DNA of 64,000 nucleotides from Mercurialis annua (lineage: Eukaryota > Streptophyta > Magnoliopsida > Malpighiales > Euphorbiaceae), in contig NC_065577.1 in assembly GCF_937616625.2 (NCBI RefSeq), positions 27,293,501 through 27,357,500 of the forward strand, written 5' to 3'. A program made the translations under genes and the position numbers. This document shows positions 10,691 through 22,939 of the stretch, in pieces (positions within the stretch are counted from its first letter, which is position 1; every line of letters starts with the position of its first letter). The notes below the pieces were generated by a model that was given only the letters and a program-made list of their open reading frames with translations, had not been told where the DNA came from and did not search any database.

Positions 10691-13600
10691 TGTAATAACC
10701 CGTAAAATTTTTAAATTTATTATATGAGTTTTCAGGTCGTTTTCAGTATCGTGGTTCGATTATAGTTTGAGTAAAATTTTGGTCTGGTTTGATTTGGGGT
10801 CAAGGTTCAAGTTGTGGTTCAATAAAATTTTGGTTGAACCAAATCGTGGTTCAACCGGTGGGTTGAACCAGGTCTCGTTTGAAACTTGGGTTTCAAAAGA
10901 CACTCGCGTCTCGTTCGGTCTCGAACGAGACCTGATGGTCTTATTCGAAACCTGCATCAAATATCAGGTCTCGAACGAGACCGTGGTTGTTGCCATGATT
11001 GGCATAGCTTTCGTACCTATTTATTCCTAAGTTTCTAAAACCTAATTCTCTTCCCTTTGTTCCCCTCAATCCCTAGACGTCATCTACATTATATATCCTT
11101 TGAAAAATGCTGCAAAACATCCTCTTGATTATTGATAAAATCGGTAAGGAACCATCATTCTTATGCTTTCAGTTTTAACTCATTATCAACACTTCCGTAT
11201 TCTTAATCGTTCTCGTTCGTTTTAGCACCAAATTGATATGCGTCTCGTTTCAGCGATTGAAGACTTAATCCTCTAAGAATCCGAGTTTCATTTTCGTAAA
11301 ACGATACGTTATTCATTATGTTATAGCCGCCGCCGTTGTACCATTGTTAGTTATTTTCAGGTTTGAGTTTATAATCGATAGCTTTGTTTTTTGATCCGTT
11401 CTTCGTCGTTTTATGATCAAAATTGGATCTGTCTCGTCCACGTGAAAGTAAACTCACGCCCCTACGACTCTCATCTTCGTTTTTACCAAACGGTACGTAA
11501 ATCAATCTGCTATATTCGCCGTCATTGCATTGTTTCATTGCGTTATTGTTTGGCTCGGTTGGTAAAGGATATTACTGCCAACTTGTTATGTTAATCCAAA
11601 TGGTTATGTCTTGATATTTCAAAAGGGTTTTCTGAGTTTGATTTTGACTTTGTTTGGAGTGTCAGTTTATGCCGTGGGTCACTTGTCTCTGGGTTTACGA
11701 TTCTGGGGTTTTGATGATCATAATCTATTGATTTATTAATTGTGATTCCAGTTAACTCTTAGTAATTGATTTTGTTTGATGGATCTTGTTTAGTTTTGAT
11801 TGTTTAAGAATCACGAAAGCTTGTTGAGTTGGAAGTTTGGTTTTGATTTAAGTTTGTTACTGTAACTTGAAATCCTTGCTTTTGAAATTGTGGTTAGCGG
11901 GTTCCCTTTCTAATGGCAGAAAGAAATTTGATTCTTTGTTTGAAAGTGATGGTTAATTAGCTAGTGTGATCCCTAGGTTGTTTTGGTTTAAATAAATTGG
12001 TTCTTTAAGTTATTTTTAATTATCCTCTTTATTTTATTGTTAATTGAATTTGATATCGATCTCAACTTTCGAATTTAGTTTCGATTTATAATTTGGCAAG
12101 TTGGTAACATTATTTTAAATCCAAAAATAATGTTAATTTTATTTATTATATTGATTATTTTTTTTAATTATAATCGGATATCGATAATTATATTTTAATC
12201 AATAATTATTTTATAAGCTAAGCTTAAAATTACTCGTATAATTATATTTTGATTTCGAATATCAACTTGGCTAAATTACAGTTTAGCCCTTGAACGTCTT
12301 CAAACTTATTGATTAAGTTTTTGGTCTGTAACTCGGGTTACTTGATATCGAAGTTATTGAGTTCTGTTTCTTTAAAATGGATTATTATTTTATCAAATTA
12401 TTTTATAATTATAAACACGGGTTTATAATTGATAAACGTTTTGAGTAGAGTTAGACTTGGGTCACCCCACAAGTGAGCTTAGCTTGGTAGTTATCGGTAA
12501 CTCGGCTAACCCACTATTTGGAAATTAATTATTATTTAAAGATTATTAAGTGATATTTATGAAGTATTTTTTTAAAGCGAGAACTCAATAGACTGGAATT
12601 ATTATGGCATTCTAATTTGTCTGAGTATTGTGTTTACTCTGTGTGTTTACCTGACTTGTTGATTTTGCTGGTCCTACATGGTGTCTAGTACTCTCTAGAG
12701 TTAGGATCCGTTTTCAATAATTATTTTATTTTGTCTAGACTCGACTACTGTTTGTGCTTCAGAGGCGAACCAGGATTAGTTGCTTTCCTGTTATCACGTG
12801 GAATAGCAAGCAGTGAGTTTGTACTTACTATTTACCGTTTTATTAAGTAAATTGTTATTTTAATATATAAATATATACTGTATGTATATTTCGAACTGTT
12901 TTTCCATTATAGCTTTATAGTTGGAGCATGCTACCTAATGGGCATCATTAAGACTCTGTGCGCACCGGTATTGATCTAGATAAGGTATGTGAAATGTGGT
13001 GGTAACTCGGTGTGAGCATAGCTCTCGGGACCAGTAGAGTAACTCGGTGTAGCTCAGCTCTCGGGACTCTGGTTATGGATTAAGAGTGGTCGGTGGTAAC
13101 TCGGTGTAGCTTAGCTCTCGGGACCAGGCCTACTGGATTATGGAAATATTTAGTATTGTGGATTAGGGTTCCAATTATTATACGTAATGTTTATATTAGA
13201 TGTTTTAAAAAGGGTTTTAAAGATTTTCCACTTGATAAATGTAAATAGTGGTATGAACTCATCTCAGTATATCTGACCCCGTTGTTTTCCCAATTTTTCC
13301 AGGGTTATGATTTGAGAGAGTAGGCTGATCTCCGTTTCTTTACTTTCCTTAAAGGTTCCATTTATTTTAATAAAGTTATTAAACTATTTTATTCTTAGAC
13401 CGCAGTAGTAACTAGAAGGCTTTATTATATTCTAGTTGTTTGTCGGATTGGTCCAACTGGATATATTTTCTTTGGCATGTTATACCGTTATTCTGGTTTA
13501 TATATATTTTTCATCTTAGAGACTCGTAATTGTACGAGCATTTATTAAATTATGCTAGAACTAGGCTGAAGTCTTGGTTTCCCCCGAGAATTGGTTTTCT

Positions 13601-13707
13601 TGCAGGTTTATGTATTTGTTGGTTATCCACATGGCTAGCTACGGGTTTTGGTACAACCATACCCATACCCTAGCGCCGGCCGCGATGCATGAAAATGGGT
13701 CATGACA
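10691..13707 (+). repeat. 5' LTR
   Basis: 3017 bp, TGTAATAACC to CATGACA. It contains palindromic GGTCTCGTTCGAGACC-like words (10876-10985) before a TATTTATT promoter near 11018, a conserved AGCAAGCAGTGAGTTTGTAC stretch near 12806, the AACTCGGTGTAGCTCAGCTC sub-repeats near 13003-13125, and the LTR end box. No real ORFs: short open frames here are chance readings of LTR sequence. Confidence 0.85.
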
Positions 13708-13711
13708 AACT

Positions 13712-13723
13712 TGGTATCACAGC
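13712..13723 (+). other. Primer-binding site (initiator Met tRNA type)
   Basis: TGGTATCACAGC lies four bases after the 5' LTR. It differs at one base from TGGTATCAGAGC, the standard plant primer site complementary to the 3' end of initiator methionine tRNA. Confidence 0.85.
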
Positions 13724-14826
13724 CTGGTTTCAAACCAAGGCCATTTCCATGCTATGTGTTTACTCTGGTAAGTATTATCGTGTCTTAGGAACTACTACGG
13801 AATTAGGATTCGTGTCTTGTTTTTTAAAACGTTATCTTTTATTTTCAGACTTTCACCCTACATCCTATAGGTAATGTGTGTCAGTCTTTTGGTGTTGATG
13901 CTATGATTGACAATTAATTTGACTTGGATGTTACTTGCTGTGTTGTATCATGTTGAGGTTATTTCACTTGGGTGATTATAATTGCATTGATTTCTCGGAA
14001 AATCTTAGGTTGAATTTTTTTTCTAAAACTCATACTTAGGTATGATGTTGTTTGATAAATTTTGGTGTTTATACCTGATACAACTTTGAGTATATGGTAT
14101 GGTTACGGTTATTTGACATGATACGTTGGATTGCTTTTGTCTTATTAATAAAGTACATCTGGGCTTGAGCCTCGATTGTTAATTTTAAATAGGATCGTAT
14201 AATGGGCGTTAGCATAGTTTTTCTAGTAAAGAAAATTTGGGTTAAACTTTAAAACGTGTTTTGTGGTCATACATTGTTTGACCACATGTTGTTTTAAGTA
14301 TTTACTTTGAGAAAATTGTTTTTATTCGATTTGTGTTTTGAATACGTTTTATAAACGGTTGTCTTGAGTTCGACTAGGGTCACCCAAATTTAAGAGCTGA
14401 GCTTGGTACTTGTAATGACTCGGCTAACTCGATGATTTTATGGTTCAAGATACTTGGGTACCGATTTAAAGCAGTTGATTAATAAGAATAGAATTTTACA
14501 AATTGTGATTTTGTTTTAATCGTGGAGCTCAACAAAATTTGAAAGTTTTCGTATTTGACTTTAAATTTCAAAACGAATTTTGAAACGTACTATCAAAAGA
14601 TGATATAATTACAAGTTGATTTTGTTATAAACAATTCAAGATTGTTTTTAGCATGTCTTGATTTTTTTCTCAAAGTATATTTGGGTTAATTTTGTTTAAT
14701 GGCATGCTTACGTGATTTATGGGTTGTAAAAAATCGTAATATTTTTGGTTTTTATTTGCGTTGTATAATTCGCTAATTTGTTGGACTAAGTTAATTGTTT
14801 TGTTTTGTCTCTTCGTGGGATGATTT

Positions 14827-17023
14827 TGTAATAACCCGTATTTTTATAACTTTTTTTGGTGGTTGGTTGTCCGTTTACAGTTTGGTTTGTGATGGACTTT
14901 AGTTGTGTTTCACTTCGACATGTTCTCGTTGTGCTTTCAACTTGTTTTCGGATTGATTTATGTGCGAATTAGCATATGTGGTACCTTGGTTGTGTCACGT
15001 TGAATGACTTATGTGTACCCCTTGAACCTTTAAGTATTTGATGTTGAATTGATTTATTTCCGGATTGTTATCGAAACAACGTTTGCTGGGCAGAACCGGC
15101 CGTAGAACCGGTGCATTATGGGTTCGCTTATAAAAACTTCGTTTCTCGACCAAATCAGCCCCCACTCGTTCCCACAAACCCTAAACTGATTTCTAAATAT
15201 TTATAGACGATTCCCAATCACATTTTGGTGCCTCAAGACACTTGATAAGTGTTCTAACATCCATTCCATCATTCAATTCATGGTTTATGTAATCGAATTG
15301 TTTGGGTATTCATTAGTCCTTTGGTTTTTCATTGTTGTAGCCATTATTCCACTATTTTCTGAGTTTTTCTTCCTCTTTTGGATTACTAAGGTAATTAATC
15401 CTTCCTTTACCCTTTTAATTTGAATCGTTGGTGTGATGGTTATTGTTAGATTTCAATTTTAAATGTTAGTTTTTGTGGCATGTAATTATATGGGCTGTTT
15501 TGATTTGGTTTTCTTATTAGTGTATCAATTTCATTGGCAATACTTGTTGGGCATTTGTTGTAGTCGTTTATGCTCTCTTGAATTCGATTCGTTCATGCGT
15601 TGTATGGATTTCATAAAAGTGGAATGCTAGGGTTGCCCATAATTTCATTACCATGATGTTGTTGTTTAAAGAATTAGATTGTTATAAATTGTTTTTGTTT
15701 GATTTGTTATAGGGCTGTAAATAATTGAATTAACATGTGTTTGGTGATTAAAAATCAAATTGACAGAGTTGGATTAGTTTGGTTTGAGCATATTAAATTT
15801 TCGGATAATGTTTTCAAAGTGGGAACTCAATTTGACTTAACTGGTTGTATGACTTTGGTGGCAGTCCGAGTAAGTATGATTACTCCACGTTGGTTTATGC
15901 TTTGGCATTTTGACTATATATGTATAATGGCGTTATGATGGCTTGTACTTTGGCTTGATTGATATTTGTGCTAGTCGTATGTGGTGTCCAGTACTCTCTA
16001 GAGTTAGGGGATGATATTAATTATTATTTATATTTTCTTAGACCCGTAGACTGCTCGTGCTTCGGAGTCGGATAAGGTTTAGTTGCTTGTCAGGTTTTCA
16101 CGTGGATTTGCAAGCAGTGAGTTTGTACTTACTATTTACTGCTTTATTAAGTAAATTGTTATTTTAATATATAAATATATACTGTATGTATATTTCGAAC
16201 TGTTTTTCCATTATGGCTTTTAGTTGGAACATGCTACATAATGGGCATCATTAGGACTGCGTGCGCACCGGTATTGATCTAGATAAGTTATGTGATAGGT
16301 GGGGGTAACTCGGTGGTAGCCTAGCTCTCGGGATGCAGTAGAGTAATTCGGTGTAGCTCAGCTCTCGAGACTATGGTTATGAATTAAGAGTGGTCGGTGG
16401 TAACTCGGTGTAGCTCAGCTCTCGGGACCAGGCCTAATGGATTATGGTTATATTAGTATTGTGAATTACGGTTCCAATTATTATACGTAATGTTCATATT
16501 AAATGTTTTAAAAGGGTTTTAAAGGTTTTCCATTTGGTAAATGTAAATAGTGGTATGAACTCATCTCAGTATATCTGACCCCGTTATTTTCCCAAATTTT
16601 CCAGGGTTATGATACGAGAGAGTCAGCTGCTCTCCGATTCTTTATTTCCTCAGAGGTTTTACTATATTTAATGAGGTTATTAAATTGATTTTATTCTTAG
16701 ACCGCAATACTAAATAGAAGTCTTATGTCGAATACTTGTTATAAATTTATTCAATGAACTATTGCTATTTTGGCATTCTTTTATTAACTTGGGTTAATAT
16801 ATACTTCTGCCATGTTTAAGACTCAGAGTTGGCTGAGCACTTTATAATAAATGTTGTAAATTATGAACTGCTAGAACTAGGATGAAGTCTCGGTTGCCCT
16901 CGAGCATTGGTTTTCTAGCAGGCTTATGTATTTGTTGGTTATCCGCAAGGCTAGCTACGGGTTTTGGTACAACCATACCCATACCCTAGCGCCGGTCGCG
17001 ATTCATGAAAATGGGTCGTGACA
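14827..17023 (+). mobile_element. Nested solo LTR (2197 bp), target duplication GATTT
   Basis: Starts TGTAATAACCCG, ends GGGTCGTGACA, and is flanked by GATTT at 14822-14826 and 17024-17028. Its left half matches the LTR fragment at 53149-54284. It has a TATA box (TATAAAAAC near 15130) preceded by AACCGGCCG/AACCGGT words, then the AACTCGGTG sub-repeats and the LTR end box. It is younger than the element it interrupts. Confidence 0.92.
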
Positions 17024-17760
17024 GATTTATTTCATACGGTCATGGTAAATACTTGATGTTTGGTTTGATTGTGAGTCGAACTTTTGTTCAGACGCTGTTT
17101 TGATATAGTATCAACTGGGGATAAGCTGGGCTTGCTATATTGTTGTTACGGATCGAAATCTTCGGGTTTCGATATCGGGAAAGACGAGGGAAGTATTCCC
17201 TTGGAATGGTCGATGGTTTCTGATCATCCTAGAAAGGATATTGGAAATTGTGACCCGAGAAGATAGATCGGTGTATTAATACACTAGTGATTACACCAAT
17301 TAATGATGTGATGCAGGAGCTGGCGGTAAATTTCGTAGTGGCGTATTGATGTGTTGTTTCTTTGGGAATTAACTCAGTCTGAATTAAAGTTAGTTGGATA
17401 CCCTATATGGTAGAGTAATGATGAAGTTATTAGGATGAGTTGTGTTATAGCATAGAATATTAGTAGGTTGCAAGTACGGAGTTTGAGGAATATTTTGAGG
17501 TTATCGAGTGCACATCTCACATAGTGTAACATCTAGCAAATATTTCACTGAGAAGTTGATTTCAAAGGTTGATTTGTTAAAATATTTGAAATATTTTCAA
17601 AACGTAATTGTGCCCAGACATATCATGAACATGCATTTTGAATGTCACGAATAGGATTGCATTGAGCACTAAGTATGTTCACTAAATAAAAGATAAATTA
17701 ATAATTGATACTTGCATAATAGTACATGCATCACAAGCATAGAAATTATTAGGGTTGGAT

Positions 17761-17806
17761 GCAACTCTTTGGGGATGAGAAATGTCATCACCCTAACGCA
17801 CAATTA
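17761..17806 (+). other. Conserved hairpin block in LARD interior
   Basis: The arms GGGATGA and TCATCACCC can pair with a two-base bulge around a GAAATG loop. Copies at 49678-49725, 51251-51300 and 54704-54755 keep the flanking words AACTCTTT and GCACAATTAT. Two of these keep the arms with different loops; the last has a weakened stem. A cis-acting RNA signal is inferred. Confidence 0.45.
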
Positions 17807-20054
17807 TTTAAAATGATTTTTCCGATAAAGTGTTTTGAGAAAGATGTTTTGCAATGAGCTCGCGAGTCACATTGTGATAAATATATTTATAAAGTTGTCG
17901 GATTTCAAATGATTTGCAACTGTTACCGAAAGGTAGCTAGACAATTACTCTGTGATGAAGGTGGTAAATTTTGAACGATTACGTTGTAATGGATCAGTAT
18001 GTATGTCAGAACCGTATGTTTCATAGAAAGTGAGATTTAAATTTAGGTTGCACTCGAGATATAGTTGTGTCAAGTGCGGTGTACGGTTAGATTCATATTG
18101 GAAAGTGTTCGTGATAATTTCTGATTTGTGATTTAAGGATTTGTGGATTAAGGATGTTGGTTATGCTCAATGCGTGTGTATACGCTACATTTTTGTTATA
18201 AACGAGACTTTAGCTTTCATATTAGATTTTGTCCAAGTACTTTGGGTATATGGATAGAAAAGTATTTTCATAAACAAGAGATTTACATTGCTAATTTTAT
18301 CCTTCTGAGGAAAGGAATGAATTTTATTAAATTGAATTCAAAAAGAAATAATACTTTTGTGGGCTTAACGATTTCTTCAAATCGTCATTTTATTTACAAA
18401 ATTAAGAATTGTAAGTGACAATAAATTTTAATGTTTTGAAACATTCATGTGTATTTTCAATACGAAAGATGTTTCCACGGTTGTGTATTTTTGAAAAGGG
18501 GATTGATTTTAGCAAGTTTAATTTAAAGAGAACATAAATTTTGGGAGTTGAACTGTTTTATAAATTTGCAAACGTATTAAAAAGTAAGGAAAAATTTCAA
18601 ATTCAAAATGTGTATATTTTTGAAATTTTCTAGGTTTTACAAAACCGATGGTTTTCAATGGTAAAGGCATTTCGAGATTAAATATAAAAGGAGGTGTAAG
18701 ACGTAAAATCTCTTAATGAGAAGTGGAAAATTTTGTATATAAAATATGTTGTATTAAAAGATTTTATACCCCCAGGGGGGTTGGTTTTGAGCATAACTAA
18801 CAATTTAGTCGTAGTAAACTGGTCGTAGTGATCTCTCGTTATATACGAGGTTATAGTCAATTGAAAGAATAATTTTGAGAATTTGAGTTTGATTTGAATG
18901 TATGAGTTAGTTGATTTGAAAATCGAGGATCGCGGTTAATAGGTTGGCGACAACCAGGAATGGTTGATCGATGTTGTTGACTGATGGTGTTATTGTAATG
19001 TTTCAATATCGTTCGGGTAAGTGGTTGAACCCTTGGTGTGAGCGACAAAATTTTAAGTTGTGAGATGTAGTCAATGTCAGTTTTGTTGGGGCGTTATGTT
19101 TCTAAATGATTGGAGGAATCATTGTGATTGAGGTTGTTAGTACTAACATGGAGATTATGTTATCATGAGTTGAGTGCACGTTTTCCTTTGAATAACGATG
19201 TGAGTTATGTGTTTTATGATTCGTGAAGTTGATTGTGTTATCGTTTATTTTGATATCTAGATGTTATAAGTGGAAGTAATTAAGTGTTGTAGAACGCAAG
19301 AAATTATCAGCTTGTGTTTTTCAGTATTCCTATTTGATGATAGGATTTGGAGTTGTAAGAACTGTAATCGAACTTAGTGCTTGATCTTGTATTTGATATT
19401 GAGAATTTTATAATAGATGAGTTTTGAGCTGGTTTTGGAAGTCACTCCAGTATAGAGTAATTGTGACTACTAGTTGAATAATTGTTGTTATTTCTCGTTG
19501 CGTTGAACGAGTATTAGTTGGAGCACCTAATTGTTGGAAGCAGAATTTGGTGCATATGTGAGTTGCGATCACTTATATTGCGAATCAATTTCAGTTTTGA
19601 GATTCGAAATTCATTCTTAATTATGCTAAGTATATCAGCCTAGTGTTGTGTAATAGAGTTTGTTTCATCTTTGTCAATCTCTCCTAGAGTTGCATTATCG
19701 TTTATGCCTGGTGGAAATTGTGTCCGTACTTTGGTGACCCTTGAGTGTGTTCGGTTTATGCAACTGGAGTTATTGAGTTGTTTTGAGGGATAACCTGTTA
19801 GTTTTGCTTATGTAAGTGCGTTAGTCGTTAAGTACGGAGTACTATTGATTTCAGCTGCGTTGGTTTCTTGATTGAGGACTGTTCTTGGAAGACAAAGTTC
19901 GTTGTTGTTTCATTGATTTGTTGTCCTTGTTATGTTGGGTATCTTGTTGATACGTTTTCATATCAGTGTTGTGCTTTTATTCAACTAGACGTGTAGTTTT
20001 ATGCTACGTTGTTCGACAATTGTTTTTGTTTTAAATTCAAGGACGGATTTTAAT

Positions 20055-20067
20055 AAGTTGGGGAGAA
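20055..20067 (+). other. Polypurine tract
   Basis: AAGTTGGGGAGAA directly abuts the 3' LTR and follows a GGACGGATTTTAATAAG context usual for plant Ty3/gypsy elements. Confidence 0.8.
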
Positions 20068-22939
20068 TATAATAACCTGTAAAATTTTTAAAATTATTTT
20101 GTGAGTTTCCGGTAGTTTTTGGGTTGTTTTCATTATCGTGGTTCGATTTATAATTTGAGTAAAATTTTGGTCTGGTTTGATTTATGGTCAAGGTTCGGGT
20201 TGTGGTTCAACCAAATTTTGGTTGAACCAAACCGTGGTTCAACCGGTGGGTTGAACTAGGTCTCGTTTGAAACTTGGGTTTTAAACGAGACCGTGGCTGT
20301 TGCCATGATTGGCACAGCTTTCGTACGTATTTATTCCTAAGTTTCTAAAACCTAATTCTCTCCCCTTAATTCCCCTCAATCCCTAGCCGTCATCTACATT
20401 ATTTATCCTCTGAAAAACGCTGCAAAACATCCTCTTGATTCTTGATAAAATCGGTAAGGAACCATCGTTCTTATGCTTTCAGTTTTAACGTAATATCGAC
20501 ACTTCTGTATTCTTAATCGTTCTCGTTCATTTTAGCACCAAATTGAGATCTGTCTCGTTTCAGCGATTGAAGACACAATCCTCTAAGAGTCCGAGTTTTT
20601 TTTTCTTCGTAAAACGGTACGTTAATCATTCTATTATAGCCGCCGCCGTTTTACCGTTATTAGTTATTTTCAGTTTTGAGTTTATAATCGATATCTTCGT
20701 TTTTCAATCCGTTCTCTTTCGTTTTAGGATCGAGATTGGATCTGTCTTGTCCCCGTGAAAGTAGACCCACGCCCTTACGACTCTCATCTTCGTTTTTGCC
20801 AAGGTATGTAAATTAATCTGCTATATTCGCCGTTGTTTCATTGTTTCATTGCGTTATTGTTTGGCTCGGTTGGTTAAGGATATTATTGCCAACTTGTTAT
20901 GTAAATCCTAATGGTTATGTCTTGATATTTCAAAAGGGTTTTCTGAGTTTGGTTTTGGCTTTGTTTGGAGTTTCAGTTTATGCCGTGGGTCACTTGTCTC
21001 TGGGATTACGATTCTGGGGTTTTGATGACAATAATCTATTGAATTATTAATTGTGATTCCTGTTAACTCTTAGTAATTGATTTTCTTATAATTAGGATCT
21101 TGTTTAGTTTTGATTGTTTAAGAATCATCAAAGCTTGTTGAGTTGGAAGTTTTGTTTTGATTTAAGTTTGTTACTGTAACTTGAAATCCTTGCTTTCGAA
21201 ATTGTGGTTGGTGGGTTCCCTTTCTAATGGCAGAAAGAAATTTGATTCTTTGTTTGAAAGTCATTGTTAATTAGCTAGTGTGATCCCTAAGTTGTTTTGG
21301 TTTAAATAACTTGATTCTTTCAGTTATTTTTAAGGGTTAATTACATATAAAATCACCACCTTTACACAAAATTGCAAAAATAACACGACCTTTAAAACGT
21401 GGCAATTCAGGGCACCACCTTTCATTTCTTTTCAAAAACAACATGGACACATTTTTAGTGGCATTTTTGCTGACGTGGCATGACACGTGTCACTTCCATC
21501 GGATGTCCAAGTCAGCAAAATTTTATCTAAAAACGTGCCCATGTTGTTTTTGAAAAGAATTTAAAGGTAATGCCCTGAATTGACACGTTTTGAAGGTCGT
21601 GTTATTTTTGAAAATTCGTGTAAAGTTGGTGATTTTATATGTAATTAAACCAATTTTTAATTATCGTTTTTATTCTATTGTTAATTGATTTTGATATCGA
21701 TCTCAACTTTCGATTTATAAGTTGGCAAGTTGTTACATTATTCTAAATCCAACCCGATATGTGAGGTAGCTTTGTAGTTATTGGTAACTCGGCTAACCCA
21801 ATATTTGAGGAAATGGATTTAAGTTATTATTTATTTATTATTTAAGTAATATTTTTCGGAACGGATTTTAAAACGAAAACCTAATAGACTTGGCTTATTT
21901 ATTTATTTGAGTATTGTGTTACTCGATGTGGTTCATTTTTTACTCGGGTCATTACGTGATTAATTACTCATTCTATTCTAGTAATGTTTATGGTTGACTC
22001 AGTATTGTGCTAGTGTTATGTGGTGTCTAGTACTCATTAGAGTTAGGGGTTGATTATAATAATTGTTTTTACTCTGTTCTTAGACTCGTCGACTATGCGT
22101 GCTTCGGAGTCGATTCAGGTTTTTTCGCTTGCCAGGTTTTCACGTGGATTAGCAAGCAGTGAGTTTGTAGTGCTATTTACCGCTTTATTAAGTACCACAA
22201 TTTATTTTTGTATTATAAATTCTTTTGAACCGTTTTTAGCGATTATGTATCTGGATTGAAATGAGCTACTCGATAGGCTTGTATCGAGACTGTGTGCACC
22301 GGTAAGTACTCTGGGATCGGCAGACTAATGTCTTGCTTACGCTGGTATATGACGAGGATTTATTCCCGTCCACTTTGGGTTTATCAGTATGCTATGTCAT
22401 ACTTACGCTGGGATCATTTCAATTCTGTTATTCCATAATCATATTATTATTAGTAATAAAAGGTTTTGATTTAAGGGTTTTAAACTTAATAAATGTAAAT
22501 AGTATTGCGAACTCATCTCAGTATATCTGACCCCGTTGTTTTCCCAAATTTTCCAGGTTTTTAATTTGAAAGCTGGTCAACTCCGATCCTTTTGATTCCT
22601 CGGAGGTTTATTTTATTTTAATATATTGTCAAAACTATTTTATTCTTAGACCGCAGTAGTAAATTAGAAGTCTATATTATTCTGGTTGTTTTTCGGATTG
22701 GTCTGACTGTTTTTATTAATGCTTGGGCATATTTATTTGTTTAACTCTGGTTAAATATTATTTATTGGATATAATTATAATTAAACTGTGAGTTTAAGTT
22801 GGAGTCTCGGTTGCCCCCGAGCATTGAATCTTCTGCATGTTTTTATCTTTATTGTTTTCCGTGAGGCTTGCTACGGGTTACGGTACGACCATACCCATAC
22901 CCTAGCGCCGGTCGCGATTCATGAAAATGGGCCGTGACA
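20068..22939 (+). repeat. 3' LTR with MITE insertion
   Basis: 2872 bp including a 319-bp MITE. It starts TATAATAACC (TG changed to TA) and ends GGGCCGTGACA. Relative to the 5' LTR it lacks part of the GGTCTCGTTCGAGACC palindrome region and some AT-rich sequence, and its AACTCGGTG sub-repeats are reduced to about one degenerate region. The two LTRs are therefore considerably diverged, suggesting an old element or two source copies. Confidence 0.82.
21334..21652. mobile_element. Foldback MITE, 319 bp, 8-bp target duplication
   Basis: Left end GGGTTAATTACATATAAAAT; the right end is its inverse with one or two changes. The inverted homology continues inward so that most of the element folds on itself around a central GACGTGGCATGACACGTGTC region. 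It is flanked by ATTTTTAA at 21326-21333 and 21653-21660, and the 5' LTR has the empty site near 12017 (ATTTTTAATTATC). The 8-bp duplication suggests a hAT-type transposase source, by inference. Confidence 0.9.

Larger units (their letters stand above)
13724..20050 (+). other. Noncoding interior of LARD-like element
   Basis: No frame above about 80 codons and no gag/pol motif in any frame. The stretch 17460-20067 is clearly related to 50960-53149. Best conserved are about 75 bases at 17612-17690 (also near 51135-51213) and a hairpin-containing block at 17761-17806 found four times in the window. The nested solo LTR occupies 14827-17023. Confidence 0.75.
10691..22939 (+). mobile_element. Noncoding LTR retrotransposon (LARD-like) with nested insertions
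   Basis: Two related long LTRs (10691-13707 and 20068-22939) flank an interior with a primer-binding site and a polypurine tract but no gag or pol. Without the nested solo LTR the interior is about 4.2 kb. This matches the large retrotransposon derivative class: long LTRs, noncoding interior, mobilised in trans. The flanks do not share a target duplication: left ATAGT, right CAAAA. The right flank is R sequence rather than the expected tail, so the locus was rearranged after insertion or the two LTRs come from different insertions. Confidence 0.8.

Noticed and set aside
13708..13730. Possible tRNA gene next to the LTR
   Set aside because: Only the 12-base complement of a tRNA 3' end is present, as expected for a primer site; no cloverleaf.
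20543..22530. Several 60-70-codon frames in the LTR
   Set aside because: LTR sequence; the sister LTR at 10691-13707 breaks them.
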